Source: DASXHY01 sp035552155
GTDB lineage: Bacteria > Verrucomicrobiota > Verrucomicrobiia > Limisphaerales > DASXHY01
NCBI GenBank assembly: GCA_035552155.1
Contig: DASZLX010000039.1
Coordinates: 29,934 to 93,933, forward strand
Direction of reading: 5' to 3'
DNA length: 64,000 bases
Both the position numbers and the translations under genes were made by a program. This document shows, piece by piece, positions 44,308 through 52,017 of this stretch. How positions within the stretch are numbered: position 1 is the stretch's first letter; each line of letters begins with the position of its first letter. The notes below the pieces were generated by a model. It saw only the letters and a program-made list of their open reading frames with translations. It searched no databases and had not been told where the DNA came from.

Positions 44308-44748
44308 TCAGAAAAGTTCCTCAGCCAGCGCAACGATGATTCCTGCAGGGCCTCTTATGTAGCACAGCAGGTACTTATCCTCATATTGAACTGGCTCGCC
44401 GATGAGCTCGGCGCCTTGAGCACGCAGGCGGGCCGCTGTGTCATTGATGTTTTCAACCGCGAACATGATTTGCCGAAGTCCCAGTGTATTCGGCGGAGCG
44501 CTCGCTGGATCAGTTCTGACCAGACCCGGATTAAGGAACTTCGTCAACTCAACCCGCCCGTGGCCATCCGGGGTCCGCATCATCGCGATATCGACCTGCA
44601 CACCTTCGAGACCGCAGAGGCGGTCTACCCACGGTCCCTCGACCGGCATCTCACCCTCAAGCGCCATGCCAAGAGTGATAAAAAAAGCGATGGCGGCCGA
44701 AAGGTCGTCGACGACAATGCTGACGTGGTCCATTCTCTTGATTGCCAT
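44308..44748 (-). CDS. VOC (glyoxalase-like) family protein
   Basis: 146 residues; the ATG at 44748 places the family's usual opening MDHVSIVVDDLSAAIAFF at the N-terminus. Two beta-alpha-beta-beta-beta modules are visible, the second beginning GLRQIMFAVENINDTAARLRAQGAE. His at position 7 and Glu residues near 71 (RVELTKF) and in the C-terminal half could bind a metal, as in glyoxalase I and dioxygenases. The substrate cannot be told. It lies alone on the minus strand, with 180 bp upstream. Confidence 0.88.
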   Translation of the reverse strand: MAIKRMDHVSIVVDDLSAAIAFFITLGMALEGEMPVEGPWVDRLCGLEGVQVDIAMMRTPDGHGRVELTKFLNPGLVRTDPASAPPNTLGLRQIMFAVENINDTAARLRAQGAELIGEPVQYEDKYLLCYIRGPAGIIVALAEELF

Positions 44749-44927
44749 TTCCGTAGTATAACATAAGGCAGTAGTTCGTTCGCAAGACATCGGGAAATGG
44801 TTAAATAAAAGAACCTTCTCGTGCGCGCCTTCCGAAGATATTTGCAACAATCGATAGAGGTTAGGCTCACAGTGAGAGGCAACACTGCGTTTTTTTTACG
44901 CCGCCTCCATCTCTACAAAACACCGCT

Positions 44928-45662
44928 CTAACGGAACGTTTGAATCACCAGCAATGCCCCCACGCACGCTAAGCCAAGATAGATGTATTTAAGAAAAATA
45001 TCTCCGCGCAACCGATGATTGAGCACGCGGCCAAGGAATATGGCAGGAAGCGCGGCCGGCAAAGAAATCAAATAATAGTGTGTCACCGCCGGAACCCACA
45101 GTCCGGAAAACCAATATGCCGCCATCGCGATGATGCTCGCGGGGAAAAAATAGCCCTGCAGCGTGGCGCGGAAATGCTGGGGTGACCAACGGCGCATGGA
45201 AGCGTAGATCACCAGCGGAGGCCCGTTCATTCCGTAAGCGCCGCCCAGTATGCCGGCGACAAATCCGCAACCGAAAAGCCAGTTTCGGTTGTCGCTATGC
45301 AGTTCGGGAGGATTTTTGCCCAATAAAAAGTATCCGGAGAACGCCATGATGAGCAGCCCCAAAACCGCTTTGACCAGGTGCTGGTGCACACTCGTAAGCA
45401 GCAGGATGCCCAAGGGAATGCCCGGAAGCGTCGCCGCCAGCAGCCAACCCGCACTGCCAGCATGAATCCTGCGCCAATCCTGAACAATAACCACAGCGGC
45501 GATCGTAATCGAAAGGAGCACGGCCAGCGGCGCAGCCACCTGGACCGGCAAAATAAGAGCCAGCAAAGGAACCGCAATCAACGCCTCCCCGAAACCGAAT
45601 GTCGAGCGAACCACGGTCGCCACAAACACCACCAGCAGAACTTCCACGGTCGAAATATCCAT
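44928..45662 (-). CDS. TauE/SafE-family membrane transporter
   Basis: 244 residues with seven to eight hydrophobic segments spread over the whole length. Two half-repeats are present, each with the family's glycine-rich signature: STFGFGEALIAVPLL near 20-35 and AGILGGAYGMNGPPLVIY near 135-152. TauE/SafE proteins are thought to export sulfite or sulfonate compounds across the inner membrane. No sulfur-metabolism gene is nearby, so the substrate is left open. Confidence 0.9.
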   Translation of the reverse strand: MDISTVEVLLVVFVATVVRSTFGFGEALIAVPLLALILPVQVAAPLAVLLSITIAAVVIVQDWRRIHAGSAGWLLAATLPGIPLGILLLTSVHQHLVKAVLGLLIMAFSGYFLLGKNPPELHSDNRNWLFGCGFVAGILGGAYGMNGPPLVIYASMRRWSPQHFRATLQGYFFPASIIAMAAYWFSGLWVPAVTHYYLISLPAALPAIFLGRVLNHRLRGDIFLKYIYLGLACVGALLVIQTFR

Positions 45663-45916
45663 TATTAGCCGAATTAAGCCCGATTCTGCTTCAAGAAGGC
45701 GCGGAAGTCACAACAATTCAACCTCCTCCAACTCACGGGGAGAGTTGATTTTTGGACACAAACGGTTGCGAAACGAGGCACGCAACCCGCCCCGGGAAGA
45801 TGTTCCAATCGGCATTGCATAGTGGCACAAGCGGTGCTGCCCGGGAAGATGAAGCATCTGTTGGGGATTCCATTTGCGTGGGAATCCGGTGCGACGTTTT
45901 ACCGCGGAACAAAGAA

Positions 45917-47848
45917 ATGAAATCGGTTACGACCATTCTCTTCGTCGAAAATGATGCAGTGGCTCTGACTTTGTATCAGAAGCGCCTGCAGCGCGAAGGC
46001 TTTCACGTCGAGGTGGCCGAAGACGGCATCGCCGCGCTCAGGGTTTTGTCCGAAATGACCCCCGACGTCGTCATCCTTGATTTGGTATTGCCGAAGTTCA
46101 GCGGCCGGGACGTTTTCGATTACATGCGCGCGGACCCGCAATTCAAGGACGTACCCATCATTATCTTTTCCAATGCGCCGAAATCGGATTGGCCGACCAA
46201 CGTCGAAGCCAGCCCCACGCGCGCGTTGCCCAAAAGCGACGCCAATTTTTCCGCTCTGCTCGAACTAATCCGTGATATGATCTCGACCGCCACTTCCTCA
46301 TCGAACCCTGTCGCCGAACCTGAGCCGGAGCCCGTTTTGCAAATGGCCGACAGCGCCTCCACCACCACGTCAGTCGAGGAGCCGCCCGCCGAAATCACGA
46401 CGCCACAGACCAACGGCGAGTTCATCGAGTACGCCATCGCCGACATGCCCGTGCTGCGGGAGCATTGTCTCGCATTTATCAAATCGCCTTCCACCGAGAC
46501 GGGCCGGAGCAATCTTTCGACCCTCCGCCAAAGGCTGCAGGTTTTGAACACCGGCGCGCAAAAAAGCGGCTGCGCCCGACTGTCCCTGCTCGCGGGCGCG
46601 TGGGAAGCGCTGCTCGCCGACATCGAACGCAAGCCTGCGGGAACGTCTCCCTCCATTCTTCAAACCCTCGCCCAGGCGGCGGATTGCCTGCGCATTTTGC
46701 TGAATAACAATGGCGCCAACTCGACCCTGCCCCTGCCCCAGGCGCGCGTGCTTTCGGTCGATGACGACGAAATTTGCAATGAAGTGGCGGTCACCGCGTT
46801 GAAACGCGCCAACATGGCCGCGGACAGTGTGCAGGACGCCAACGCCGCACTGGAATTGCTCAAGCAAAACAATTACGACCTCATCCTGCTCGACATCAAC
46901 ATGCCCACGTTCACGGGATTCGAGGTTTGCGAAAAATTGCGGGTCCTGCCGCAGCACGCGAAAACGCCAGTCATCTTTGTCACCGCCTTCAACAATTTCG
47001 AAAATCGCAAACAAAGTGTGCTTAGCGGCGGCGGCGACCTGATCGCCAAGCCGGTTTCACCGGTGGAACTGGCGCTGAAAGTCACCATTCATCTTTTGAA
47101 AGCACCGCCGAAAACCATCAGCGCGCCGGTTATTGAGATCCAGCCCGAGCCGGCCCTGGTGTGGAAGGAGCCGGAAGCATTCCTTTCGCACGATACTGAA
47201 GTTTTTCTCAAAGGGGTCAAAGACCTCAACGCTGCGCCCTCGCTCCTGGCTTCCACCACCGAGACGCGCACGACCGATCCCGAAAACCCGGCGCCCGAGG
47301 AAGTTTTGGCCCCGGTAGCGCTGGTCGCCGCGGGGCCGATTGCCGACCTGGCAACCGAAGCCGCCGAACCGCCGGCCACTGAATCAAGAGCTTTTGAATC
47401 AAAGACGGTCGAATTGACGACCGCCGAATCAACCATCGTGGAATCAAAAACTTTGGAGAGCGTCGCCGAACCGACGCCGCTTTCCGACGAAGGCGTGGTT
47501 GTTTCAACGCCCCGCAACAGTGAACCCGCTCTGCCGGCTTCAAACGGCAGCAGCCAAGAAAAGAAAACTATGAGTAAAGAGAACAACAACCCGCAATTCG
47601 ACACCCTCGTGCTCGATGTAGCCCACATCATCTTCGGAGACAATGCACCCGAAATCAACGTGCGCCTGGTCCGCATGGCCCTGGAGCAAGTCTGGGCAAA
47701 CCGCGCGAACCTTCAATCCCTGGACGCCATCGCAAAAGAAATCGCGCGAATCATCTTCGGCGACGGCGCCACCTCGGACCTCAACGTCCGCCTGGTGCGC
47801 ATGGCGCTCGAACGATCGAACTCCATTGCCTTATTTAAAGCCGCTTAA
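45917..47848 (+). CDS. Two-receiver protein with a novel duplicated C-terminal motif
   Basis: 643 residues from the ATG at 45917, where the receiver begins (MKSVTTILFVENDAVALT). Receiver 1 (about 1-120) has LVILDLVLPKFSG. A helical region with a possible Hpt-like segment (about 160-265) comes next; receiver 2 (about 275-395) has ILLDINMPTFTG and the LIAKPVSP switch Lys. A long Glu/Pro/Ala/Thr-rich linker (about 410-550) contains repeated ESKT/TESR units. The last 85 residues hold two copies of IIFGD...NVRLVRMALE about 47 residues apart, a motif I cannot assign. No DNA-binding or enzyme domain is recognised. It may scaffold signalling proteins. Confidence 0.82.
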   Translation: MKSVTTILFVENDAVALTLYQKRLQREGFHVEVAEDGIAALRVLSEMTPDVVILDLVLPKFSGRDVFDYMRADPQFKDVPIIIFSNAPKSDWPTNVEASPTRALPKSDANFSALLELIRDMISTATSSSNPVAEPEPEPVLQMADSASTTTSVEEPPAEITTPQTNGEFIEYAIADMPVLREHCLAFIKSPSTETGRSNLSTLRQRLQVLNTGAQKSGCARLSLLAGAWEALLADIERKPAGTSPSILQTLAQAADCLRILLNNNGANSTLPLPQARVLSVDDDEICNEVAVTALKRANMAADSVQDANAALELLKQNNYDLILLDINMPTFTGFEVCEKLRVLPQHAKTPVIFVTAFNNFENRKQSVLSGGGDLIAKPVSPVELALKVTIHLLKAPPKTISAPVIEIQPEPALVWKEPEAFLSHDTEVFLKGVKDLNAAPSLLASTTETRTTDPENPAPEEVLAPVALVAAGPIADLATEAAEPPATESRAFESKTVELTTAESTIVESKTLESVAEPTPLSDEGVVVSTPRNSEPALPASNGSSQEKKTMSKENNNPQFDTLVLDVAHIIFGDNAPEINVRLVRMALEQVWANRANLQSLDAIAKEIARIIFGDGATSDLNVRLVRMALERSNSIALFKAA

Positions 47849-47900
47849 TACGCGGCTGTTTGGGGAACGCAGCCGATGGCTCCCCCGCTGTCGGCTGCGT
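47839..47900. terminator. Paired hairpins between convergent genes
   Basis: AGCCGC/GCGGCT (47839-47857) overlaps the stop of the receiver gene. A stronger perfect 10-bp stem, ACGCAGCCGA with TCGGCTGCGT (47867-47876 and 47891-47900), follows. There is no T-run, so bidirectional termination is only probable. Confidence 0.45.
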
Positions 47901-47955
47901 ACCTGACATCAGGCAATTAAAGCCTGCGAGCCCGACAGTTCCCCTGCCCTCCAGT

Positions 47956-48570
47956 TCACTTCGCGCCGTCCGCCGGTTTGTCCGCGCTCGGCCGGCGCAC
48001 CATTTCACCGTCCGAATCAGACGCTTTGAACAGTTCATTCGTGCCCAAATGTTTTAGCACGAAATTTTGCAAAGCGCGCGTGTCGGCGGTCAGAACAATC
48101 CTCTCCCCTTCGCGATGGTGCTCCAGGGCGCCGGGATTTTTTTCCAGGTATTTCTCCAGCCAGTCGAAATTGAAGAACTCAAGCTTCAGTGCCGGCTCAA
48201 TTTGCGGCACATGCACGAGCAGGTGGCCGGGAAACATGGAAACCGCGACCAGATCCGCCTGGTTCGTTGCGTAGTCGCAATCCGTTGGAATTAAATCCAG
48301 AAACTCCTCCGTTTTCAGTTTGAACAAATGCGCGCTGAATTCGCCGGTCCTCCCGTTTTCCGTGATCGTCAGGTTGAAACTATTCCCGTTGGTGGATCGT
48401 TCAAACTGCCAGACATCGGGGTTATCGGCATTTCCTTTCTCCTGCCATCCCCCGAGCAGACGCTGGTCCATCACCACATCTTTTTCCGTGTAGAACGGGT
48501 TGACGGATGGAATGCACGCGGCCAACAGCACAGCTGCGGCGGCGCACGCTGTCAAAGTTCGTTTCCCCAT
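47956..48570 (-). CDS. Lipoprotein of unknown function
   Basis: 204 residues with a lipoprotein signal (MGKRTLTACAAAAVLLAAC, lipobox LLAAC). The mature part begins IPSVNPFYTEKDVV and has a GWQEKGN...WQFERS segment. This pattern is common in short verrucomicrobial and planctomycete lipoproteins that may have a lipocalin-like beta fold; that is inference. No catalytic residues stand out. It is transcribed toward the two-receiver gene and lies 139 bp downstream of the Lgt-like gene, so it may be read from the same operon or separately. Confidence 0.72.
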   Translation of the reverse strand: MGKRTLTACAAAAVLLAACIPSVNPFYTEKDVVMDQRLLGGWQEKGNADNPDVWQFERSTNGNSFNLTITENGRTGEFSAHLFKLKTEEFLDLIPTDCDYATNQADLVAVSMFPGHLLVHVPQIEPALKLEFFNFDWLEKYLEKNPGALEHHREGERIVLTADTRALQNFVLKHLGTNELFKASDSDGEMVRRPSADKPADGAK

Positions 48571-48709
48571 AATGATTTTCTTCGTTCTTGATTTGTTAAC
48601 TGTCCTGCGATCGTTTCAATATAATGTGTGGCACGCGCAAACAGCCCGGCCAGGAGCGACATCCTCCCCACCCAATATCCCTGAATTAATCCTTGCTGCT
48701 TGAATTTCT

Positions 48710-49462
48710 TTATCCGGGAAATTCAGCGGCCGTTTCTCCGATAAAAACACCGGAGCCCGCGAATTGTCGCTGCTCTTTTTTTCGCTTAACAAATCCGTAG
48801 ATGCCCAGCGCGACGATACCGAGGGACGCGATTTGGTAACCCGACAGCGGACCCAGCACTTCCGGAGTTGCACGTAGAAATTCGTGCAGAAATCGAAATA
48901 CACCGTAGGCCATCAGGTAAATATGGAAATGTTGACCGGGAAGAACTTTTCGCCAACGCAACAAAAGAACCACTCCAAACACGAGGGCGTTGAAAATCAA
49001 TTCCACCAGCGCAGCCGGCCAGCGCGGAATACCAGCGACATCATTCATCGTGAACCACGAGGGCTCGCACTCCCGGCCAAGACAACAGCCGTGCATTATA
49101 CATCCCACGCGACCCAGTATAAGACTCAGTGGAATCACCAGCGCAAACCAGTCCCCCGTGGTGCGTTTGTAACCGAGAAAATGTTTGGCGATTTCCACCG
49201 CGGCATATCCTCCAAGCAACGCGCCGGTGATCGATTTGCCCGTGGCGAGAACAACCCAGCGATTCTCGTCGTGCCAATGCAACCATCCCTCTGCGCCGAG
49301 ATAAACGAGCTTCGCGCCCAGGAACGCACCCGCGAGCGCTGCGACATAAATGAGTACCAACCGCTCGTCGCGGTGAGCGATGCGCGACCAAAACAGAATG
49401 CTCACGAGAATTCCCGCAAGCATCAGCCAGCCGTAGGCATTGGATTGAACAGAGGCAAACAT
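48710..49462 (-). CDS. Lgt-like prolipoprotein diacylglyceryl transferase family protein
   Basis: 250 residues with about seven membrane helices. The Lgt signature region is present in a variant form: LILGRVGCIMHGCCLGRECEP (about 114-134) with the conserved Gly-Arg, and a C-terminal HIYLMAYGVFRFLHEFLR block. The usual HPTQLYE box is replaced by RWPAALVELIFN. Lgt moves diacylglycerol from phosphatidylglycerol to the lipobox Cys of lipoproteins. The differences, and its place as last gene (12 bp after the preceding stop) in an operon with a Tes-like radical SAM enzyme, suggest a specialised homologue and not necessarily the housekeeping Lgt. Confidence 0.82.
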   Translation of the reverse strand: MFASVQSNAYGWLMLAGILVSILFWSRIAHRDERLVLIYVAALAGAFLGAKLVYLGAEGWLHWHDENRWVVLATGKSITGALLGGYAAVEIAKHFLGYKRTTGDWFALVIPLSLILGRVGCIMHGCCLGRECEPSWFTMNDVAGIPRWPAALVELIFNALVFGVVLLLRWRKVLPGQHFHIYLMAYGVFRFLHEFLRATPEVLGPLSGYQIASLGIVALGIYGFVKRKKEQRQFAGSGVFIGETAAEFPG

Positions 49463-49474
49463 TTTAGGTTGAAT

Positions 49475-49834
49475 TCAAGTAGGACCCAGGTGACCAAAGG
49501 CCGCACAACAGCCGGCGAAAAAGACAACGAAAAAATCGACCGCCACTATAAACATCCCTATAATGATCCCGCGCAAGATATTCGCCGCCCTCCGGTTTCT
49601 GAATCCACCGGATTGGCCAATACCAGAAAGCAAACTGCAGGCAACCGCCACGACTGCGTAGAAAATGCCCACACTTTTGTGTCCGCCGTGAAACGAGTCA
49701 AAAATCTTCGATGGCCCAATCATCAATCCTATTGGAATCGGCGAGAGGCCAAGAAAAAGCCATAACATCCAACCGCTCTTGGGCGGAGGCGGGATTTCAG
49801 ACCTTGGCATTTTAATGGGCCCATAGTAGTTCAT
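49475..49834 (-). CDS. Small membrane protein (operon paralogue 2)
   Basis: 119 residues from the ATG at 49834, which overlaps the previous stop (ATGA). A short Pro-rich cytoplasmic start (MNYYGPIKMPRSEIPPPP) leads into three hydrophobic segments. The last is FIVAVDFFVVFFAGCCAAFG, ending in a CC pair. It resembles the preceding gene product in order, length and the closing Gly-Cys motif, so the two look like paralogues. No known domain. It probably acts with the other operon proteins in the membrane. Confidence 0.72.
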   Translation of the reverse strand: MNYYGPIKMPRSEIPPPPKSGWMLWLFLGLSPIPIGLMIGPSKIFDSFHGGHKSVGIFYAVVAVACSLLSGIGQSGGFRNRRAANILRGIIIGMFIVAVDFFVVFFAGCCAAFGHLGPT

Positions 49835-50157
49835 GGTGCAATCCTTCCCGTCCCACTGCAACCAACCAGAATGACAATGAACACATTCAAAATGAAAAAC
49901 ACACCAACCAAAAACAAGCCGAGCACGACCCGAACTGCCTGATTTTTCACTCCTCTTAGAACTCCAAACCCGGAACACAAACAACACGCGGCGGCAAAAA
50001 ATAAAAAGGCCGGCCCGGAAAAATGCGCTGCGTATCTTCCGTTAATAAACGGTGCCGCCACCAGACTTGGAACAAATGCAAACACAAGCCAGATAACGGC
50101 GACGCCGGCACTATTCACCCTCTTTGGATTAGGGGTTGGATTCGGTTCCTCGTTCAT
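49831..50157 (-). CDS. Small membrane protein (operon paralogue 1)
   Basis: 108 residues. The ATG at 50157 lies 4 bp after the stop of the radical SAM gene, which decides the start. Three hydrophobic segments (about 19-40, 48-65 and 75-100) follow a Pro/Asn-rich start (MNEEPNPTPNPKR). The last helix reads FFILNVFIVILVGCSG, comparable to the end of the next protein and to LLGLLFSAVFAVVCITLSCFGC in the zinc-ribbon protein. No domain recognised. Confidence 0.72.
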   Translation of the reverse strand: MNEEPNPTPNPKRVNSAGVAVIWLVFAFVPSLVAAPFINGRYAAHFSGPAFLFFAAACCLCSGFGVLRGVKNQAVRVVLGLFLVGVFFILNVFIVILVGCSGTGRIAP

Positions 50158-50161
50158 TTGT

Positions 50162-51568
50162 TCACGACGCGGGCTGGCAATCCGCGAACCCCGAATAATA
50201 CCGGCAGAACGAATCCAGCTTCCCATCCGGCCGAATGACATGGGTGCAGCAACGGTCGATGCGGTCCTCGTCCCAGGTCATCGCATCCATGAACGGTTTG
50301 ATGAACAGTCGGAAGGTGTGCGATTCATCCAGTTCGAATTGCCGAAGCAATTCACCCAGCGGCTCGGATTCGCAACCGCATTTCATCAGGTCCTCCAGCT
50401 TGTATCTGACTTTCGTCCCTAAAAATCCCTGCACGTTTTTGAAATCAATGAAATCACTAATGGACCGCACCTGTCCGCCCAGCTTGAGCAAATACCCGAT
50501 TGTCGCGCAATTGGGATCCCCGCACGGCAACGGCGTGAAATCATCAAACCGCAGCTTGCCATTGGATTGCCCCACCGCCGCCAGGATAATGTCCGCCGTG
50601 TTCAAGCGTTCCTCGACTTTGGATTTTGGACTTCGGACTTTGGATTCCGGAATGCGCCCGCTTTGGAACATCGGCTGAAACGAAATGCCGCGAATATTTG
50701 GCCAGCGCAGCCCGAATTCAATCGCGTCCCAGAGATGCGGCAGATTTTCCTGAGTTACCGTCATGGCGAGCGTGACGGGCAGCTTCATTTCCGCGCACCG
50801 CTCCAGGCAACGCTCGCGCGTGGTGCGCAAATCCGCGCCGCGCAGGAATTCCTGCCCGGCCTTTTGCACACCGTCGAATTGCAGGTAGAGCTGGAATTTC
50901 CCGTAACGAAACGTCCCGGCCAGTTCCGCCGCAAAGTCCTTGTCCCCGGCAATGCGGACACCGTTGGTATTCAGCAGCACGTAATCGACTCCGGGATGTT
51001 TCTGAAGCCAGCGCAGCAATTCAAAAAAACGTGGATGCAACGTCGGCTCGCCGCCGGAAAGCTGGAGGATTTCAATTTTTCCTTTGCGGTCGATGACCTC
51101 CTGTATCCGCTGCTGCAAATTTTCCAACGGAACAGCGTCCACTTCCCGACCTGTTCCAAGCGGGGATTCAGCATAGCAAGTCGGGCAGCTTAAATTGCAT
51201 GAGTGGACGATTTCGATCAATGCGAGGCAGGTGGAAAGTTTTTCCATCACGCCGAGAGCTTCACCAGGCTCGGCATTGCGTCCGAGAGTTCCCGAGCTCG
51301 ATCCATCCGCGGAGCAACAGGAGTTCGGCGCGCAACCGCCGGAATTTCCAGCCTTTCCTTTGGCCAGCCAATAAAAGCGAGCGTCGGAAGCAACGCAAAC
51401 GCTCGTCTCACCATGTTCGGGACATGTGCGTTTCAGAAAAACTTTTGATGAAATCCCACCCGTGCGCCACACTTCGGCGGGGCAGGATGTGTGGCAGACG
51501 GGACACCGCGAAATGGTTCGCTTGAGCAGCTCGTCGGTCAGTTTCAGATTTGGCAACAGGGATTGCAT
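50162..51568 (-). CDS. Radical SAM protein resembling tetraether-lipid synthase (Tes/MJ0619 type)
   Basis: 468 residues; the ATG at 51568 lies 2 bp after the previous stop. An N-terminal Cys module (RCPVCHTSCPAEV, KRTCPEHGE; Cys22, 25, 29, 49) resembles the rubredoxin-like start of Tes. The radical SAM cluster motif is CNLSCPTC (Cys124, 128, 131), followed by LSGGEPTLHP. The C-terminal Cys motifs PCGDPNC (349, 354), CGC (397, 399) and CCTHVIRPDGKLDSFC (440, 441, 455) match the extra-cluster pattern of that family. Archaeal Tes joins lipid tails through carbon-carbon bonds. A heptamer array inserts SKVRSPKSK (about 309-317). Lipid chemistry is inferred. Confidence 0.78.
   Translation of the reverse strand: MQSLLPNLKLTDELLKRTISRCPVCHTSCPAEVWRTGGISSKVFLKRTCPEHGETSVCVASDARFYWLAKGKAGNSGGCAPNSCCSADGSSSGTLGRNAEPGEALGVMEKLSTCLALIEIVHSCNLSCPTCYAESPLGTGREVDAVPLENLQQRIQEVIDRKGKIEILQLSGGEPTLHPRFFELLRWLQKHPGVDYVLLNTNGVRIAGDKDFAAELAGTFRYGKFQLYLQFDGVQKAGQEFLRGADLRTTRERCLERCAEMKLPVTLAMTVTQENLPHLWDAIEFGLRWPNIRGISFQPMFQSGRIPESKVRSPKSKVEERLNTADIILAAVGQSNGKLRFDDFTPLPCGDPNCATIGYLLKLGGQVRSISDFIDFKNVQGFLGTKVRYKLEDLMKCGCESEPLGELLRQFELDESHTFRLFIKPFMDAMTWDEDRIDRCCTHVIRPDGKLDSFCRYYSGFADCQPAS
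50614..50648. repeat. Heptamer array inside the radical SAM gene
   Basis: Five units: CGACTTT, GGATTTT, GGACTTC, GGACTTT and GGATTCC. It encodes an in-frame Lys/Ser/Pro/Val-rich peptide and shares its unit with 61516-61543. Confidence 0.75.
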
Positions 51569-51570
51569 GC

Positions 51571-52017
51571 TCAATGGAGGCTCAATCGATACCCCACAGC
51601 CAGACACCCGAAGCAACTCAGGGTGATGCAAACCACGGCGAACACGGCTGAAAACAGGAGGCCAAGCAGAACTCTAGCCCCGGAAGTCTTTCCCAATCGC
51701 AATGCCAGCATGATTCCGCAAACGACTCCGCCGACAGCACCGCCAAACACAGCAACCAGGGGCGAAAGTTGTTCGTTGGGCTCTTCCTGCCCCACAAACG
51801 CCACGATCGAAGTCAGCAACGGTGGGGCTAAAAACACAGCAAAGAAAATCCCCCATTTCATTTTAAATGCAGTTGTCGTTCGCTCGGGCGGCAGCGGCTG
51901 AACGACACCGGGTGGAACAATTGCTTGAGGGCGCACGGCGCCGCAGTGAGGACAATGGCGCCCTTCGTAATCATCCGGCAGCTCCTTCCCGCATTGTGGA
52001 CAAACAATTGGCTTCAC
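51571..52017 (-). CDS. Zinc-ribbon membrane protein
   Basis: 148 residues from a GTG at 52017 that overlaps the stop of the preceding gene (GTGA). An N-terminal zinc ribbon has CPQCGKEL...HCPHCGAVRP (Cys6, 9, 22, 25). A Pro-rich linker follows, then three membrane segments, the last LLGLLFSAVFAVVCITLSCFGC. The membrane part resembles the two small proteins after the radical SAM gene. Zinc-ribbon plus membrane proteins of this sort are usually adaptors. It sits directly before the radical SAM gene, which starts 2 bp after its stop. Confidence 0.8.
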   Translation of the reverse strand: MKPIVCPQCGKELPDDYEGRHCPHCGAVRPQAIVPPGVVQPLPPERTTTAFKMKWGIFFAVFLAPPLLTSIVAFVGQEEPNEQLSPLVAVFGGAVGGVVCGIMLALRLGKTSGARVLLGLLFSAVFAVVCITLSCFGCLAVGYRLSLH

